59,855 nt of DNA from Fibrobacterota bacterium (GTDB lineage Bacteria > Fibrobacterota > Fibrobacteria > UBA11236), in contig JAQBPN010000010.1 of assembly GCA_028287505.1 (NCBI GenBank), positions 1 through 59,855 of the forward strand, given 5' to 3'. Both the position numbers and the translations under genes were made by a program. Of the stretch, positions 51,979-59,855 are shown piece after piece (the stretch's first letter is position 1; every line of letters begins with the position of its first letter). The notes under the pieces are model-generated. The model did not search any database and was not told the origin of the DNA. It saw only the letters and a list, made by a program, of their open reading frames with translations.

Positions 51979-52263
51979 ATGGCACCCAATCCCGCTTCCT
52001 TTCCAAAAACCGAATCTACGCGTAAATCGGGCATCCTGAGCCTGTTCCTCCTGGAGGAACCCATTCCCGTGCAGGGCGAACCGGTTTCCATGACCCCCGC
52101 CTATGCGCGTTTCCGGCTGTGCCGCGGTTTCATCGACGATCTCACCCGCATTCTTCCCATCCGCCTGCGCATCCAACTGGAAGGCGATTTGGCCAATGGG
52201 GCCACCAGCGGCCAGGTGGACGGCCCCCCTATGCGTTTCCGGTGGGAATTCCGGGAGCACTGA
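51979..52263 (+). CDS. Small hypothetical protein
   Basis: A 94-residue soluble reading frame (SGILSLFLLEEPIPVQGEPVSMTPAYARFRLCRGFIDDL ...) in front of the DUF2156 transferase gene. Composition is plausible for a gene here, but no family or ribosome site is clear. It may be co-transcribed with the next gene, 112 bases away. Confidence 0.4.
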   Translation: MAPNPASFPKTESTRKSGILSLFLLEEPIPVQGEPVSMTPAYARFRLCRGFIDDLTRILPIRLRIQLEGDLANGATSGQVDGPPMRFRWEFREH

Positions 52264-52375
52264 AAGCCTCCGCGCCGCGGCAAGCAGGCGGCCTGCGCCG
52301 CCCCGGCTAGCCGGCCCTTCTCCGAAAAACCTATGTTCCTCCGGGCCGCCGCCGGAAGACGGCAACCCTCACTCC

Positions 52376-53482
52376 ATGCAAACGCGCGAATCGGAACAAG
52401 CTACCGGGGATTTGGCCAAGGCCCGGGACCTGGTGCTGCGCCATGGCTGGCTGGCCACCGCCTACCAGATCCTCAATCCGGGAATCCGCCTTTGGTTTTC
52501 GGCCCAGGGAGACGCCGTGGCCGGCTACGCCGACTGGGGCCGCGTGCGCGTGGCCGCGGGAGCGCCCATCTGCGCCCATGGACGTCTGGCCGAGGCCGCC
52601 GCCGGGTTCGAAGCCGACGCGCGCGCGGAGGGCATGAGTGTGTGCTATTTCGCGGCGGGTTCCCGTTTGGAAGACGCGCTGGGCGAGGCGCCCGGCTATT
52701 CCAAAATCCTGCTGGGGGCGCAGCCGGTCTGGAATCCCTCGGCGTGGCCCGGCATCCTCTCGGAGCGGCCGTCCCTGAGGGCGCAGCTTTCGCGGGCACG
52801 TAACAAAGGAGTTACCGTGGCCGAATGGCCCAGGGAAAAGGCGGCCGATCACCCCGGGCTGCGCCGCTGCCTCAAGGATTGGCTGTCCCGGAGGCGTATG
52901 CCTTCCATGCATTTCCTGGTCGAGCCCCAGACGCTGGGACGGTTGTGGGACAGGCGCATGTTCGTGGCGGAGCAGGGCGGCCAACCGGTGGCATTCCTGC
53001 TGGCGTCCCCGGTGCCCATGCGCAAGGGTTGGCTTATAGAACAGATCGTGCGCGCGCGCTCCGCCCCCAACGGAACGGCCGAGCTGCTGGTGGACGCGGC
53101 CTTCCGCGCCGCGGAGAGCGAGGGGCTGGAATATTTCACTTTGGGGCTCTCGCCCCTGTCGGGCATTGCCCACGATGCGCGGGCGGCGGGGCCTTGGTGG
53201 CTGGCGCTGGTTTTCCGGTGGCTGCGCCTGCATGGAAGCCGGTTCTACAATTTCCGGGGCCTGGAGCGCTTCAAATCGAAATTCTCGCCGGCGGAATGGG
53301 AACCGATCTACGCCATCTGCAACCAGCCGGCGTTCACGCCCCGGATCCTGCTGGCGATTGCCGCCGCGTTCGGAGGGATTTCCCCCTTCCTGTTCATGGC
53401 CATGGCCTTGGGCAAGGCGGCGCGGCAGGAAGGGTACTGGCTGTGGTCGAGGACGACGCGGTATCTTGCGCGTTACTGGTAG
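52376..53482 (+). CDS. Soluble DUF2156 transferase (MprF C-terminal domain-like)
   Basis: A 368-residue protein with the DUF2156 double-GNAT fold found in the cytosolic part of MprF (phosphatidylglycerol lysyltransferase): RHGWLATAYQILNPGIRLWFS, AYADWGRVRVAAGAPIC, the C-terminal SEGLEYFTLGLSPLSG and RFYNFRGLERFKSKFSPAEWEPIYA. The multi-helix flippase part of MprF is absent. It should move an aminoacyl or acyl group to a lipid or small molecule; the substrate is unknown. Start ATG 52376 has no strong ribosome site. Its 3' end overlaps the convergent dehydrogenase gene by 10 bases. Confidence 0.8.
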   Translation: MQTRESEQATGDLAKARDLVLRHGWLATAYQILNPGIRLWFSAQGDAVAGYADWGRVRVAAGAPICAHGRLAEAAAGFEADARAEGMSVCYFAAGSRLEDALGEAPGYSKILLGAQPVWNPSAWPGILSERPSLRAQLSRARNKGVTVAEWPREKAADHPGLRRCLKDWLSRRRMPSMHFLVEPQTLGRLWDRRMFVAEQGGQPVAFLLASPVPMRKGWLIEQIVRARSAPNGTAELLVDAAFRAAESEGLEYFTLGLSPLSGIAHDARAAGPWWLALVFRWLRLHGSRFYNFRGLERFKSKFSPAEWEPIYAICNQPAFTPRILLAIAAAFGGISPFLFMAMALGKAARQEGYWLWSRTTRYLARYW

Positions 53483-55146
53483 CGGACCAGCACCAGGCCC
53501 TTGCCGGAAAGCGCGGAGGCCGGTACGCGCAGGTCCGCAATCCCGAGGGATCCGCGGGATTGCCAGAGCCGGTTCCCCTTGAGATCGAAAACCCCGGCGC
53601 CGGCGGAGCCGGCCGGGAGTCGCAGGGAAAGTCCCCCGGCCGGGTCCGCATAGACCAGCACGCTCCGGCCTTTGCTTGCGGCCGCCGGCGAAGGCGAGGC
53701 CAGGGAGACCGGGCCGCCGCAGGGCGGGCCCACGTAGTCGATGCGCGAGATCTTGGCGGTGGGGTTGGCGGTGTAATACCCGTGGCCGTATTCCGCGACA
53801 TACAGGGAACCGTCCGGACCCTGTTGGATGTCCACGATGCCGCTCCACTTTACGTCGGACATGATGGTGTCGATGCGCGCCACCTTCTGATCGGCTGTCA
53901 GGGTGAGGAGGCGGATGGTTTCGCGCTCGTGGTCCCAGAAGACGACCTTGCCGTCCATTCCGGCGGGCAGCTTGGTGCCGTTGGACAGGGCGGAGTTGAA
54001 ACGATAGGTGGGTCCCACCATGCCCGCGGTCTTGCCTTCGCCGAAGTTGTAGACGGTGGAGTACTTCCGCTGGACGGTCCAATACAACAGGGCCGGTTGG
54101 GGTTTTCCGGCCGGGGCCAGGTCCACCAGACCGGTGTTGAATTGGGAGTTGTTCACCAGATGGTCGGGGTCGAACAGGCCCAAGGGCTTGCTGTTGACGT
54201 AGTCGTAATTCATGAACGGCGAGTTGGGGCCGTTCACGAAGGGATAGCCCAGGTGGACCGCTTTGGTGACGAGGTTGATTTCATCGTAACCCACCGAGCC
54301 TTTGTCGTCGGAGGGGGCGGTGACGTCCGTGCCCACTTCGCCTTCCCAAAGCCAGCCGGTCTTGGGATCCACGGACAGGGTGAAGGGATTGCGCACGCCC
54401 ATGGCGTAGATCTCCGGCCGCGTCTTGTCCAGGGTCTTGGGGAACAGGTTGCCGTCGGGAACGGTGTAGCTGCCGTCGGCTTCCGGATGGATGCGCACGA
54501 TCTTGCCGCGCAAATCGTTGGTGTTGCCGGCGCTGCGCAAGCTGTTCTGGTGGCGGTTGCCCTCGTTGGTGAGGGCGGACAGCACGGTGTAATCCGATTG
54601 CTCGCCGATGGACCAATAGAGATTGCCTTGGGGATCGAATGCCAGCGCGCCTCCCTGGTGGCAGCAGCCGCCCATGAGGGTCCTTTCGATTTCCACGTGC
54701 AGGAGCTGCTTTTCCGAGGCCAAATCCAGAACGTTTCCGTTGAGCGTGAAACGGGATACCCAGCGTCCGGGACCTTTGGGATGGGGGTCCGTCTTGGGAT
54801 CGTAGGCGAGATAGATCCAATGGTTGGTGGCGAAGGCCGGGTCCAGGACCACGCCATGCAGACCCTGGTCCTCGGTGGCCTGTACGGAAAGGGTGCCCGC
54901 GGTTACCGTGGTCTTGCTGTCCGGGAGAAAGATCTTGAGCGCGCCGCGCTTCTCCGTCCACATCACGCGGCCGTCCGGCAATACGGCCAGCTTCATGGGC
55001 TCCGGGGGCTGATCGACCAGGACCGTGCGTTTGAAATCCGCATTGGCCAGGGTACAGGCCGGCTGGGCCCAGGCGGGGACATGCGCCAGCACCGGAAGGC
55101 CGAGGCAGAGGGCGGAAAGTCGTCTGCGAACGGAATGGGCTTTCAT
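53473..55146 (-). CDS. Secreted PQQ-type sugar dehydrogenase-like propeller with sorting-like tail
   Basis: A 557-residue exported protein, signal cleaved after AWAQ (residue 28). The body matches soluble aldose/glucose dehydrogenases: PMKLAVLPDGRVMWTEKRGALKIF, DQGLHGVVLDPAFATNHWIYLAYDP, GGALAFDPQGNLYWSIGEQSD, PEIYAMGVRNPFTLSVDPKTGWLWEGEVG. The last 65 residues (VLVYADPAGGLSLRLPAGSAGAGVFDLKGNRLW ... GLVLVRYQ) resemble a type IX secretion C-terminal domain. Likely oxidises sugars outside the cell. Divergent from a second propeller gene. Confidence 0.82.
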   Translation of the reverse strand: MKAHSVRRRLSALCLGLPVLAHVPAWAQPACTLANADFKRTVLVDQPPEPMKLAVLPDGRVMWTEKRGALKIFLPDSKTTVTAGTLSVQATEDQGLHGVVLDPAFATNHWIYLAYDPKTDPHPKGPGRWVSRFTLNGNVLDLASEKQLLHVEIERTLMGGCCHQGGALAFDPQGNLYWSIGEQSDYTVLSALTNEGNRHQNSLRSAGNTNDLRGKIVRIHPEADGSYTVPDGNLFPKTLDKTRPEIYAMGVRNPFTLSVDPKTGWLWEGEVGTDVTAPSDDKGSVGYDEINLVTKAVHLGYPFVNGPNSPFMNYDYVNSKPLGLFDPDHLVNNSQFNTGLVDLAPAGKPQPALLYWTVQRKYSTVYNFGEGKTAGMVGPTYRFNSALSNGTKLPAGMDGKVVFWDHERETIRLLTLTADQKVARIDTIMSDVKWSGIVDIQQGPDGSLYVAEYGHGYYTANPTAKISRIDYVGPPCGGPVSLASPSPAAASKGRSVLVYADPAGGLSLRLPAGSAGAGVFDLKGNRLWQSRGSLGIADLRVPASALSGKGLVLVRYQ

Positions 55147-55587
55147 GGGGCTCCGGAGGAAATGCCTGTAATGGGCCGGTGATGTCCGAATGGTCGTGTT
55201 GTGCCTGGGGAGAGTCCGAAAAAGCGTCCCCGGGCCCATTCTACATGTCTACCACAATAGGTTCCGCAGGGTCGTGGGCCCGCCGGTTTTTCCTCTGTAA
55301 GTTTCATTTTCCGTCCAAACCTTACGGGTACGGGGGCCAGGGTTCCTACCCCGAAAGGGAGGGTCCATAGAGAAGGTAACCTTGGCGGGATAGTCGGGGT
55401 TGCCGTCGCCGGCCTTCCGAGGCTTGGGAACATTGAAGCGGCGGTTACACCTGCGCGGATGGATCTTACCCCCTTCAGACCGCGTGAAAAAGGTTGAAAG
55501 GCCTATCGGTTTTTCCAAATATTGGGTATTTTTCCAAGCAGCGCCGGGGGTAAGGCGCTGTATCATATTTCAGGGGGAAATAGAACC
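55147..55587. other. Intergenic region between two divergent propeller genes
   Basis: About 440 bases with no supportable gene. It should carry both promoters. An AT-rich part (55500-55570) precedes the ATG at 55588. Confidence 0.4.
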
Positions 55588-57048
55588 ATGCCTTACCCAA
55601 GGTCAATCCTGGCCGCGCTTTCCGTTGCCCAAATATTCCTGTCTCCGATCCTGCGCGCGCAGATTCCGGACGGCATCACCTTCGCGCCCGCATTCGGAAC
55701 GGATGGGGCGAACCTATTCACCCATCCCACCATGATGCTGGAGATACCCGGCAAACCGGGAACCTTCCTGGTGCCGGAAATGGGAACCGGCAAGATCTGG
55801 GTGCTTTCGCCCGGCGCCTCCGGGTATACCAAGACCCAGTTCGGTACCCAGACCGGCAATGCCGCCGAACCGGACATGGGCCTGACCGGTTTCGCGTTCC
55901 ATCCGGACTACGTGAACAACCGCAAGTACTACGTCAAGTACGGCGGCGCCCAGCGCCCGCCCCGGCAGAACTTCATCGATGAACGCGTGGCCGCGGCCGA
56001 TTATCTGCACGATTCGGGAACGCCCGGACGCAGATTGTTGACCCTGGACGAGCCGAACGAATTCAGCGACCACAACGGCGGGTCTCCGGTATTCGGACCG
56101 GACGGATATCTGTACGTGGGTTTCGGGGACGGCGGCTGGGATCAAATCACGCCGGACTTCTACAAGAACGGCCAGAACCGGCAGGTGTTGCAGGCCAAGA
56201 TCCTGCGCATCGACGTGAACAAAAAGGATCCGGGCCTCGAGTACGGCATCCCCGCCGACAACCCCTTCGTGAACGACGCCGACCCCAAGGTGCGCCGGGA
56301 GATCTGGGCTTACGGCCTGCGCAATCCTTACCGGATGTCCTTCGACAAGCTCACCAATGAACTCTACGTGGGGGACATCGGCTGGACCAAATTCGACGAA
56401 GTCGACATCATCAAAAAGGGCGGCAACTACGGGTGGAGCCTCAAGGAGGCCACCTATTGCCTTCCGGACGGGCCTTGCACCGGAGTCTCCGCTCCCATCG
56501 AGGAGCCCGCCGCGTTCATGGCCAACGGAGGCGGCCCCGGCATGGCCAAATGCGTCATCGGCGGGCAGGTATACCGCGGCGATCCGGCTTCGCCGTTCTA
56601 CGGCGTCTACCTTTTCGGGGATAACACTTTGAAAAAGCTCTTCGCCATCAAGAAGGCGGCCTCCGGCCCCGCCACGGTCAAGGAATACCCCGTTATCACG
56701 CCCCAGGATCCCATCGCCTTCACAATCGATCAGATGAACAACATCTATATGGTCTGCTATTCGGGAACCATCTATAGGCTGGAGCACCCGCAACTCAAGG
56801 CGGTGGCGACGCCGGTACGCCCGGCCCTCGCCGGATCCCGGGCGCGCGGCATGCGTTCCATGATGGTGCTTTCCGGGAACGGCCTCCTGCCCCCGGGCCT
56901 CTTTGGAAGGTACGAGGCCATCGCCCCGGACGGCTCCCGGCTGGGGACCCTGGACGCCCAAGGTAACCCGGGTGCTACGGATATCCCTGCTCTTTCCGGC
57001 CGGACCGGAAACGGCGTGGTGATTCTCCGCCCCCTGCAAAATCCCTGA
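55588..57048 (+). CDS. Secreted glucose/sorbosone dehydrogenase-like propeller
   Basis: A 486-residue exported protein; ATG 55588 follows AGGGGGAAA and starts a signal peptide cleaved near RAQ (residue 25). Core motifs: LTGFAFHPDYVNNRKYYVKY, SDHNGGSPVFGPDGYLYVGFGDGGWDQ, LQAKILRIDVNKKDPGLEYGIPADNPF, REIWAYGLRNPYRMSFDKLTNELYVGDIGWTKFDEVDII and YGWSLKEATYC. These fit the GSDH family (PQQ-dependent sugar dehydrogenase / hedgehog-interacting-like). A short C-terminal tail (YEAIAPDGSRLGTLDAQGN) looks like a reduced sorting domain. Confidence 0.85.
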   Translation: MPYPRSILAALSVAQIFLSPILRAQIPDGITFAPAFGTDGANLFTHPTMMLEIPGKPGTFLVPEMGTGKIWVLSPGASGYTKTQFGTQTGNAAEPDMGLTGFAFHPDYVNNRKYYVKYGGAQRPPRQNFIDERVAAADYLHDSGTPGRRLLTLDEPNEFSDHNGGSPVFGPDGYLYVGFGDGGWDQITPDFYKNGQNRQVLQAKILRIDVNKKDPGLEYGIPADNPFVNDADPKVRREIWAYGLRNPYRMSFDKLTNELYVGDIGWTKFDEVDIIKKGGNYGWSLKEATYCLPDGPCTGVSAPIEEPAAFMANGGGPGMAKCVIGGQVYRGDPASPFYGVYLFGDNTLKKLFAIKKAASGPATVKEYPVITPQDPIAFTIDQMNNIYMVCYSGTIYRLEHPQLKAVATPVRPALAGSRARGMRSMMVLSGNGLLPPGLFGRYEAIAPDGSRLGTLDAQGNPGATDIPALSGRTGNGVVILRPLQNP

Positions 57049-57080
57049 CCCCTATCGCTTGCGCTTCCCCTGCCCGTCCT

Positions 57081-57710
57081 TCACGGGGTGGGGGGCGGCC
57101 TGCCCCCGTTCACGGAAACGGCCCGGTCCTTCATCATCACCAGCGCCAGGCCGGATTGGATGAAGAAGTCCTGCACTTTCGAGCGTTGCCACAGGGTGGA
57201 CTGCCCGGACTCCAAAGCCTGGGCCGCCTCCTCCGCCTTGCGGATGCGGCCGCGGGTGGCATCGTCATAGGGGATATTCAGGGAGCCCATGATCTCCACC
57301 GCCATCAGCATCGCCGGCCTCACGCGGCCGGGGTCCAGGGTCCAGCGGGGATGGGCCTGCAGGCTGTCCACGTATCGTCCCAGAACGATTTGCATCTGTT
57401 CCACCGTGCCCACGCGGAGGTTCAGGTTGGAGACGCCCATGATGGCGCGCATCAGGTCCTGCATGCCGTGGTTCACGTAGTTGTGGATGAGCCCGCCATG
57501 GGGGCTTTCCGCCACGAAATCCAGAAAGATCCCCACTGCCGGGACCGTGGCTCCCGAATCCGGAATGGCGAAGCGATCCACCCATTCCGCGCTGTCCTTG
57601 GCGGATTTGGCGGCCAGGGCCGCGAGCGATTCCGGCGGGTGCTTGCGGGCCCACATCTCCATGGAGAAGACGAAGGCGAAGGCCGAAATCAGGACCGCGG
57701 CGACGCTCAT
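57081..57710 (-). CDS. Membrane-anchored protein of unknown function
   Basis: A 209-residue product with an N-terminal hydrophobic segment (VAAVLISAFAFVFSMEMW) acting as signal anchor, then a helical periplasmic or cytoplasmic domain (LIHNYVNHGMQDLMRAIMGVSNLNLRVGTVEQMQIVLGRY). No family recognised. It is convergent with the propeller gene on its left. Confidence 0.6.
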   Translation of the reverse strand: MSVAAVLISAFAFVFSMEMWARKHPPESLAALAAKSAKDSAEWVDRFAIPDSGATVPAVGIFLDFVAESPHGGLIHNYVNHGMQDLMRAIMGVSNLNLRVGTVEQMQIVLGRYVDSLQAHPRWTLDPGRVRPAMLMAVEIMGSLNIPYDDATRGRIRKAEEAAQALESGQSTLWQRSKVQDFFIQSGLALVMMKDRAVSVNGGRPPPTP

Positions 57711-57829
57711 GGCATGCTCCCGGATACGCGCGAATTTCTGATCGCGCGCCGGACCGGATTCCGGACCGTATGGGATGGGTTTAACGGACTATTGAAAATA
57801 GATTTCAGGGACCCGGATGAGGAGGGAAA

Positions 57830-57925
57830 GTGAAGACCAGGACAATTCGTCAATCGGTGAGCATCAAGGCAAAGCCGGAAGAGCAGCATTACTGGCAACC
57901 CATGAAGGAAATGTTGGAAGGCTGA
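57830..57925 (+). pseudogene. SRPBCC/AHSA1 gene remnant with internal in-frame deletion
   Basis: GTG 57830 follows GGAGGGAAA and reads 31 residues. KTRTIRQSVSIKAKPEE matches the first strand of AHSA1-type SRPBCC proteins, and it runs straight into HYWQPMKEMLEG, which matches their C-terminal helix. About 100 middle residues are missing. The reading frame is intact, so a short peptide might still be made. Confidence 0.5.
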
Positions 57926-57937
57926 TCTGAAGGCGGT

Positions 57938-59353
57938 TTATCCGTTTCCGATGAGCTTGGCCGGATCGAGAAGGGTGTTCAGTTCGTCCCCTTTCAGGAT
58001 CCCTTTTTCCTGGGCCACTTGCTTGATCGTCTTGCCCGTGACATAGGCCTCCTTCGCCAAGGCGGCCGCGTTGTCATACCCGATTTTCGGGACCAGCGAG
58101 GTGGCCATCGCCAGGCTGCGCTCGATGAGGGAACGGCAGCGCTCCGTGTCCGCTTCTATTCCGCGGATGCATTTCTCCTCGAATGCGGCCACGGCGTTCG
58201 TCATGATCTGGAGCGATTGCAGCAGATTGTTGGCCAGCAGGGGCATCATCACGTTCAGCTCGAAATTGCCCGAGGCGCCCGCGAAGGTGATGGCCGCGTC
58301 GTTGCCGATTACCTGCACGCATGCCTGCAACAGGGCTTCCGCCATCACCGGGTTGACCTTGCCGGGCATGATGGACGATCCGGGCTGCAGATCCGGAAGC
58401 TTGATTTCGCCGAGGCCGGAGCGGGGACCGGAAGCCAGCCAGCGGATGTCGTTGGCGATCTTGATGAGGGAGACCGCCACGGTCTTGAGGGCGCTGCTGG
58501 TTTCCACCACGGCGTCCCGGGAGCCCTGGGCTTCGAAATGGTTCTCGGCTTCGCGGAACTCAAGCCCGGACAGATCGTTCAGGCGCTCGATGACCTTGCG
58601 CGCGAATTCCGGCGGGGCGTTGATCCCGGTTCCCACCGCGGTACCTCCCAGGGCCAGTTCGCCGAGGTGCCAGCGCACGTTGCCCAACCTGCCGATGCCG
58701 TGCGCCACCATGGCCGCATAGCCGGAGAACTCCTGGCCCAGGGTGATGGGCGTGGCGTCCTGCAGATGGGTGCGGCCGATTTTGAGGACTCCCTTGAATG
58801 CCTTGGCCTTGTCGTCCAGGGCGGCGCGCAGACGGTTCAGGGCGGGCAGCAGATCCTTTTCCAGCGAGACCAGGGCGGCGATATGGATGCAGGAGGGTAT
58901 CACATCGTTGCTGCTCTGGGACATATTGACGTGATCGTTGGGATGCACGCGTCCCTTGATCGAGCCCGTCGCTTCCGAGGCGCGTTGCTTGCCCGCCAGG
59001 ATTTCGTTGGCGCGATGGGCGATCACCTCGTTGGCGTTCATGTTGGTGGATGTGCCCGAACCGGTCTGGAAGATATCGAGGGGGAATTGCTCGTCCCATT
59101 GCCCTTCGGTGACTTCCATGGCCGCCTGCGAGATGCCTGCCGCCATGGCGGAATCGATGCCCCCCAGGTCCCGGTTCACCTGGCAGGCCAGGTATTTGAT
59201 CATGCCTAGCGCGCCGATGAAGTCCCGCGGAAAGCGGATGCCGCTGATCTGGAAATTGTCCAGGGCCCGTTGCGTTTGCGCCCCCCAGAGCGCGCCCTCC
59301 GGGACCTGCACCTGTCCCATTGAATCCGTCTCCGTCCGGTATCCGTCCGCCAT
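57938..59353 (-). CDS. fumC: Fumarate hydratase class II
   Basis: A 471-residue homotetrameric enzyme that interconverts fumarate and malate in the TCA cycle. ATG 59353 is chosen for AAGGAG upstream. Landmarks: GALWGAQTQRALDNFQISG, FQTGSGTSTNMNANEVIAHRA, GRTHLQDATPITLGQEFSGY, GTGINAPPEFA and the catalytic loop GSSIMPGKVNPV. Length is normal for the family. Confidence 0.96.
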   Translation of the reverse strand: MADGYRTETDSMGQVQVPEGALWGAQTQRALDNFQISGIRFPRDFIGALGMIKYLACQVNRDLGGIDSAMAAGISQAAMEVTEGQWDEQFPLDIFQTGSGTSTNMNANEVIAHRANEILAGKQRASEATGSIKGRVHPNDHVNMSQSSNDVIPSCIHIAALVSLEKDLLPALNRLRAALDDKAKAFKGVLKIGRTHLQDATPITLGQEFSGYAAMVAHGIGRLGNVRWHLGELALGGTAVGTGINAPPEFARKVIERLNDLSGLEFREAENHFEAQGSRDAVVETSSALKTVAVSLIKIANDIRWLASGPRSGLGEIKLPDLQPGSSIMPGKVNPVMAEALLQACVQVIGNDAAITFAGASGNFELNVMMPLLANNLLQSLQIMTNAVAAFEEKCIRGIEADTERCRSLIERSLAMATSLVPKIGYDNAAALAKEAYVTGKTIKQVAQEKGILKGDELNTLLDPAKLIGNG

Positions 59354-59543
59354 GCCTGCTCCTTGGGCGCCGCCGGGAACTGCTCCCGCGTCGGCCGCCT
59401 GAAAGGGAAATGTCACATTGAAGGGGAAGTCCGCCCCCACGGGTTTAAATCTAAATCCGGCGGCGGGGCCGTACATGGGAAACCGGCGCCGGGGTCCAAA
59501 TCGCCCTTTGGGAAACGTCCAAGCCGGCGTTACTCCCTAAACC

Positions 59544-59756
59544 TCACCAATACCAACCCCACACCCAGCCCAGGGAATGGGTGGCGGAGGCGTTGTCCGA
59601 GGGGAAAGAGCTGCGTCGCATGGGATTCTGCAGCAGGGCCTGGTAGCGGATCTCGAAATACCAGCTTGGGCGCCCCCGCTGGCCCCGCGTCCCTGGCAAG
59701 GGGGGGTCCGGATTGCTATTTTGCTGGCTCCAACCACTCTGGAAGAAATCCCGGGA
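59544..59756 (-). pseudogene. Fragment with a barrel-like C-terminus and no start codon
   Basis: A 70-codon open stretch ends SWYFEIRYQALLQNP ... HSLGWVWGWYW and a TGA, which looks like the last strands of an exported barrel protein. No usable start codon lies in it, and a run of seven G (59700-59706) could mark a frameshift. Judged a remnant or a frameshifted gene. Confidence 0.35.
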
Positions 59757-59817
59757 TCAGGCGGAGGCCAATCAGGCCCTCCCGCCATGTCGTATTCCGC
59801 GGAAAAGCAAGGTTCTT

Positions 59818-59855
59818 ATGATCAGCGCAAACCAAGTCTCCCTGGCCCACGGCAA
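59818..59855 (+). CDS. Start of a probable ABC-F ATPase (partial, right edge)
   Basis: ATG 59818, after AAGG, reads MISANQVSLAHG before the window ends. This matches the opening strand of ABC-F translation factors (EttA/Uup type, MIS-x-x-x-LSL-x-xG). Only 12 residues are visible, so the call is tentative. Confidence 0.4.
   Translation, partial: MISANQVSLAHG

Noticed and set aside
59363-59821. 152-residue + strand reading frame at the right end
   Set aside because: Low-complexity, antisense to the fumC upstream region and to the barrel-like fragment.

Overview
The window looks like a chromosomal contig from a GC-rich bacterium of the Fibrobacterota type. The pointers are two TIGR02147-family regulators (a family found mainly in Fibrobacter relatives), secreted proteins whose ends resemble type IX secretion C-terminal domains, many lipoproteins, and a complete bacterial complex I. 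Taxonomy is an inference from gene content. No rRNA, tRNA or CRISPR array was seen.

Layout. 1-4.4 kb: an AT-rich array of integron gene cassettes. Single genes of unknown function, mostly secreted or lipoproteins plus one glycolipid-binding-fold protein, all on the + strand, are separated by 138-166 bp attC sites and degenerate attC remnants. The left side is cut by what looks like the end of an insertion sequence, and no integrase is in the window. 4.4-9 kb: a Tat-exported flavoprotein, two small barrel-like exported proteins and a CBM6-malectin protein. 9-13 kb: an alpha/beta hydrolase, several small membrane proteins and a radical SAM enzyme. 13-23 kb: a secreted beta-propeller, an eboAB pair, a double-HTH GntR/PBP1 regulator, msrA, an RMD1-family membrane protein and a hybrid histidine kinase.

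23.3-31.5 kb carries nuoABCDEFGHI and 39.96-45.9 kb carries nuoJKLMN, together all 14 subunits of a proton-pumping NADH:quinone oxidoreductase. The two blocks are separated by 8.5 kb of unrelated genes. This insert holds two divergent regulator-lipoprotein modules (TIGR02147 gene overlapping a lipoprotein gene), two further exported proteins, a histidine kinase, three 17-bp palindromes of the form GCTCT-N7-RGAGC upstream of the regulatory genes, and two copies of a strongly folded non-coding element. One copy is a 212-bp element closed by a perfect 18-bp stem that I suspect is a stand-alone HEARO/omega-RNA-like guide RNA.

46-59.8 kb: a low-affinity iron permease-like protein; a three-gene operon with a RAYT/IS200-like protein that has lost its HUH histidines, an unknown protein and a DoxX protein; a large unknown protein; a gene-free stretch with two perfect DnaA boxes; a MarR-pirin-nitroreductase operon; a soluble DUF2156 (MprF C-terminal-like) transferase; two divergent sugar-dehydrogenase-type beta-propellers; fumC; and the first codons of a probable ABC-F ATPase.

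Most interesting: the integron cassette array, the folded repeat element, the paired regulator-lipoprotein modules with shared palindromes inside the split nuo locus, and the RAYT homologue without catalytic histidines.
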